Shown piece by piece: positions 29,548 through 29,749 of a DNA stretch of 29,749 nucleotides. The DNA is from SHAN690 sp040221375. Lineage in GTDB: Bacteria; Bacteroidota; Bacteroidia; Flavobacteriales_G; Salibacteraceae. Numbering within the stretch: the first letter of the stretch is position 1; every line of letters starts with the position of its first letter. Under the pieces are notes generated by a model. That model did not search any database, was not told the origin of the DNA, and saw only the letters and a list, made by a program, of their open reading frames with translations. The translations under genes were made by a program, and so were the position numbers. Location of the stretch: positions 1 to 29,749 of the forward strand of contig JAVKEP010000026.1 in assembly GCA_040221375.1 (NCBI GenBank), given 5' to 3'.

Positions 29548-29749
29548 CGCCTACGATCAGCTTTCTATTAGTCTTCCTCCCAAGTACAAATCGATCTCTC
29601 TTCACATTCTTCCTCTACAATCTCGGCCTCACTTTTTCTCAGATTTGGGTAATGTGAAGAGAGATCGATTTGTACTTGGGAGGAAGACTAATAGAAAGCT
29701 GATCGTAGGCGTTGAAAGAACATTACACTTCAGGACTAGAAAAGAGCTT
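29510..29749. repeat. Perfect 99-bp inverted repeat at the right end of the window
   Basis: Positions 29510-29608 are the exact reverse complement of 29651-29749, separated by a 42-bp spacer; pairing positions add to 59259. The left arm includes the first 38 nt of the MauE/DoxX gene, so the right arm carries an inverted copy of its first codons (TTG at 29712) cut by the edge. Complete identity in coding and non-coding sequence, at the very end of the contig, points to an artefact of amplification or assembly; a recent inverted duplication is less likely. The 29548-29749 stretch contains no other gene. Confidence 0.95.

Noticed and set aside
29510..29749. Hairpin telomere, transposon end or attachment site
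   Set aside because: The repeat starts inside a gene, is perfectly identical, and stops at the contig edge, with no transposase, target duplication or telomere-resolution gene; an artefact is simpler.

Overview
The window looks like a chromosomal contig from a member of the Bacteroidota, most likely a Flavobacteriia-type (marine or freshwater) organism. Supporting evidence: four secreted proteins end in type IX secretion (T9SS) sorting domains, two of the short type-A kind with PNP motifs and two of the gliding-motility-associated (CHU_C-like, type B) kind. There is also a bacillithiol gene (bshA), DUF5606 and DUF6702 proteins, an HsdR_N-type gene divergent from holA, and -7 promoter boxes of the Bacteroidota form TAnnTTTG in front of several genes. 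I see no rRNA, tRNA, CRISPR, insertion sequence, prophage or integron, and no gene-free gap above about 210 bp.

Layout. 1-1460: a membrane-anchored MutS-like ATPase on the minus strand, cut by an in-frame stop at the contig edge. 1620-4861: a long repeat-built T9SS cargo protein followed by an ArsC-family reductase. 4845-6673: an alpha/beta hydrolase and an EamA permease, divergent. 6674-9642: a lectin-domain T9SS adhesin split into two frames by an apparent one-base frameshift. 9744-11719: an Hsp15-like S4 protein, a GT4 glycosyltransferase and a DUF6702 protein, ending in a bidirectional terminator shared with the DUF5606 gene. 12386-18488 (minus): an HsdR_N-type nuclease-domain protein and two secreted subtilases, joined by ATGA stop/start overlaps. 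18513-20164: holA and rsmG, convergent. 20168-22148 (minus): small membrane protein, GT2 glycosyltransferase and ECF sigma factor, leading into rsmG. 22267-26589: a GH3/class-C-serine-hydrolase fusion, bshA and a small lipoprotein. 26591-29547 (minus): a LON-domain protein, a lipoprotein serine hydrolase, a cysteine-rich small protein and a MauE/DoxX-thioredoxin fusion.

Themes. Much of the window concerns the cell surface: secreted proteases, adhesins, two glycosyltransferases, a GH3-hydrolase fusion and lipoproteins, mixed with housekeeping genes (holA, rsmG, bshA, sigma factor). Genes are packed very tightly, with many ATGA overlaps and convergent genes touching or overlapping.

Points deserving most attention: the GH3 domain whose catalytic loop has lost its expected residues; the tandem hairpins, one terminator-like, at the start of the class C lipoprotein; two unlinked small proteins sharing a TACxxCYEC motif; the subtilase operon; and the perfect 99-bp inverted repeat at the right end, which is probably an assembly or amplification artefact. 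I do not see a clearly new defence, mobile or secretion system.
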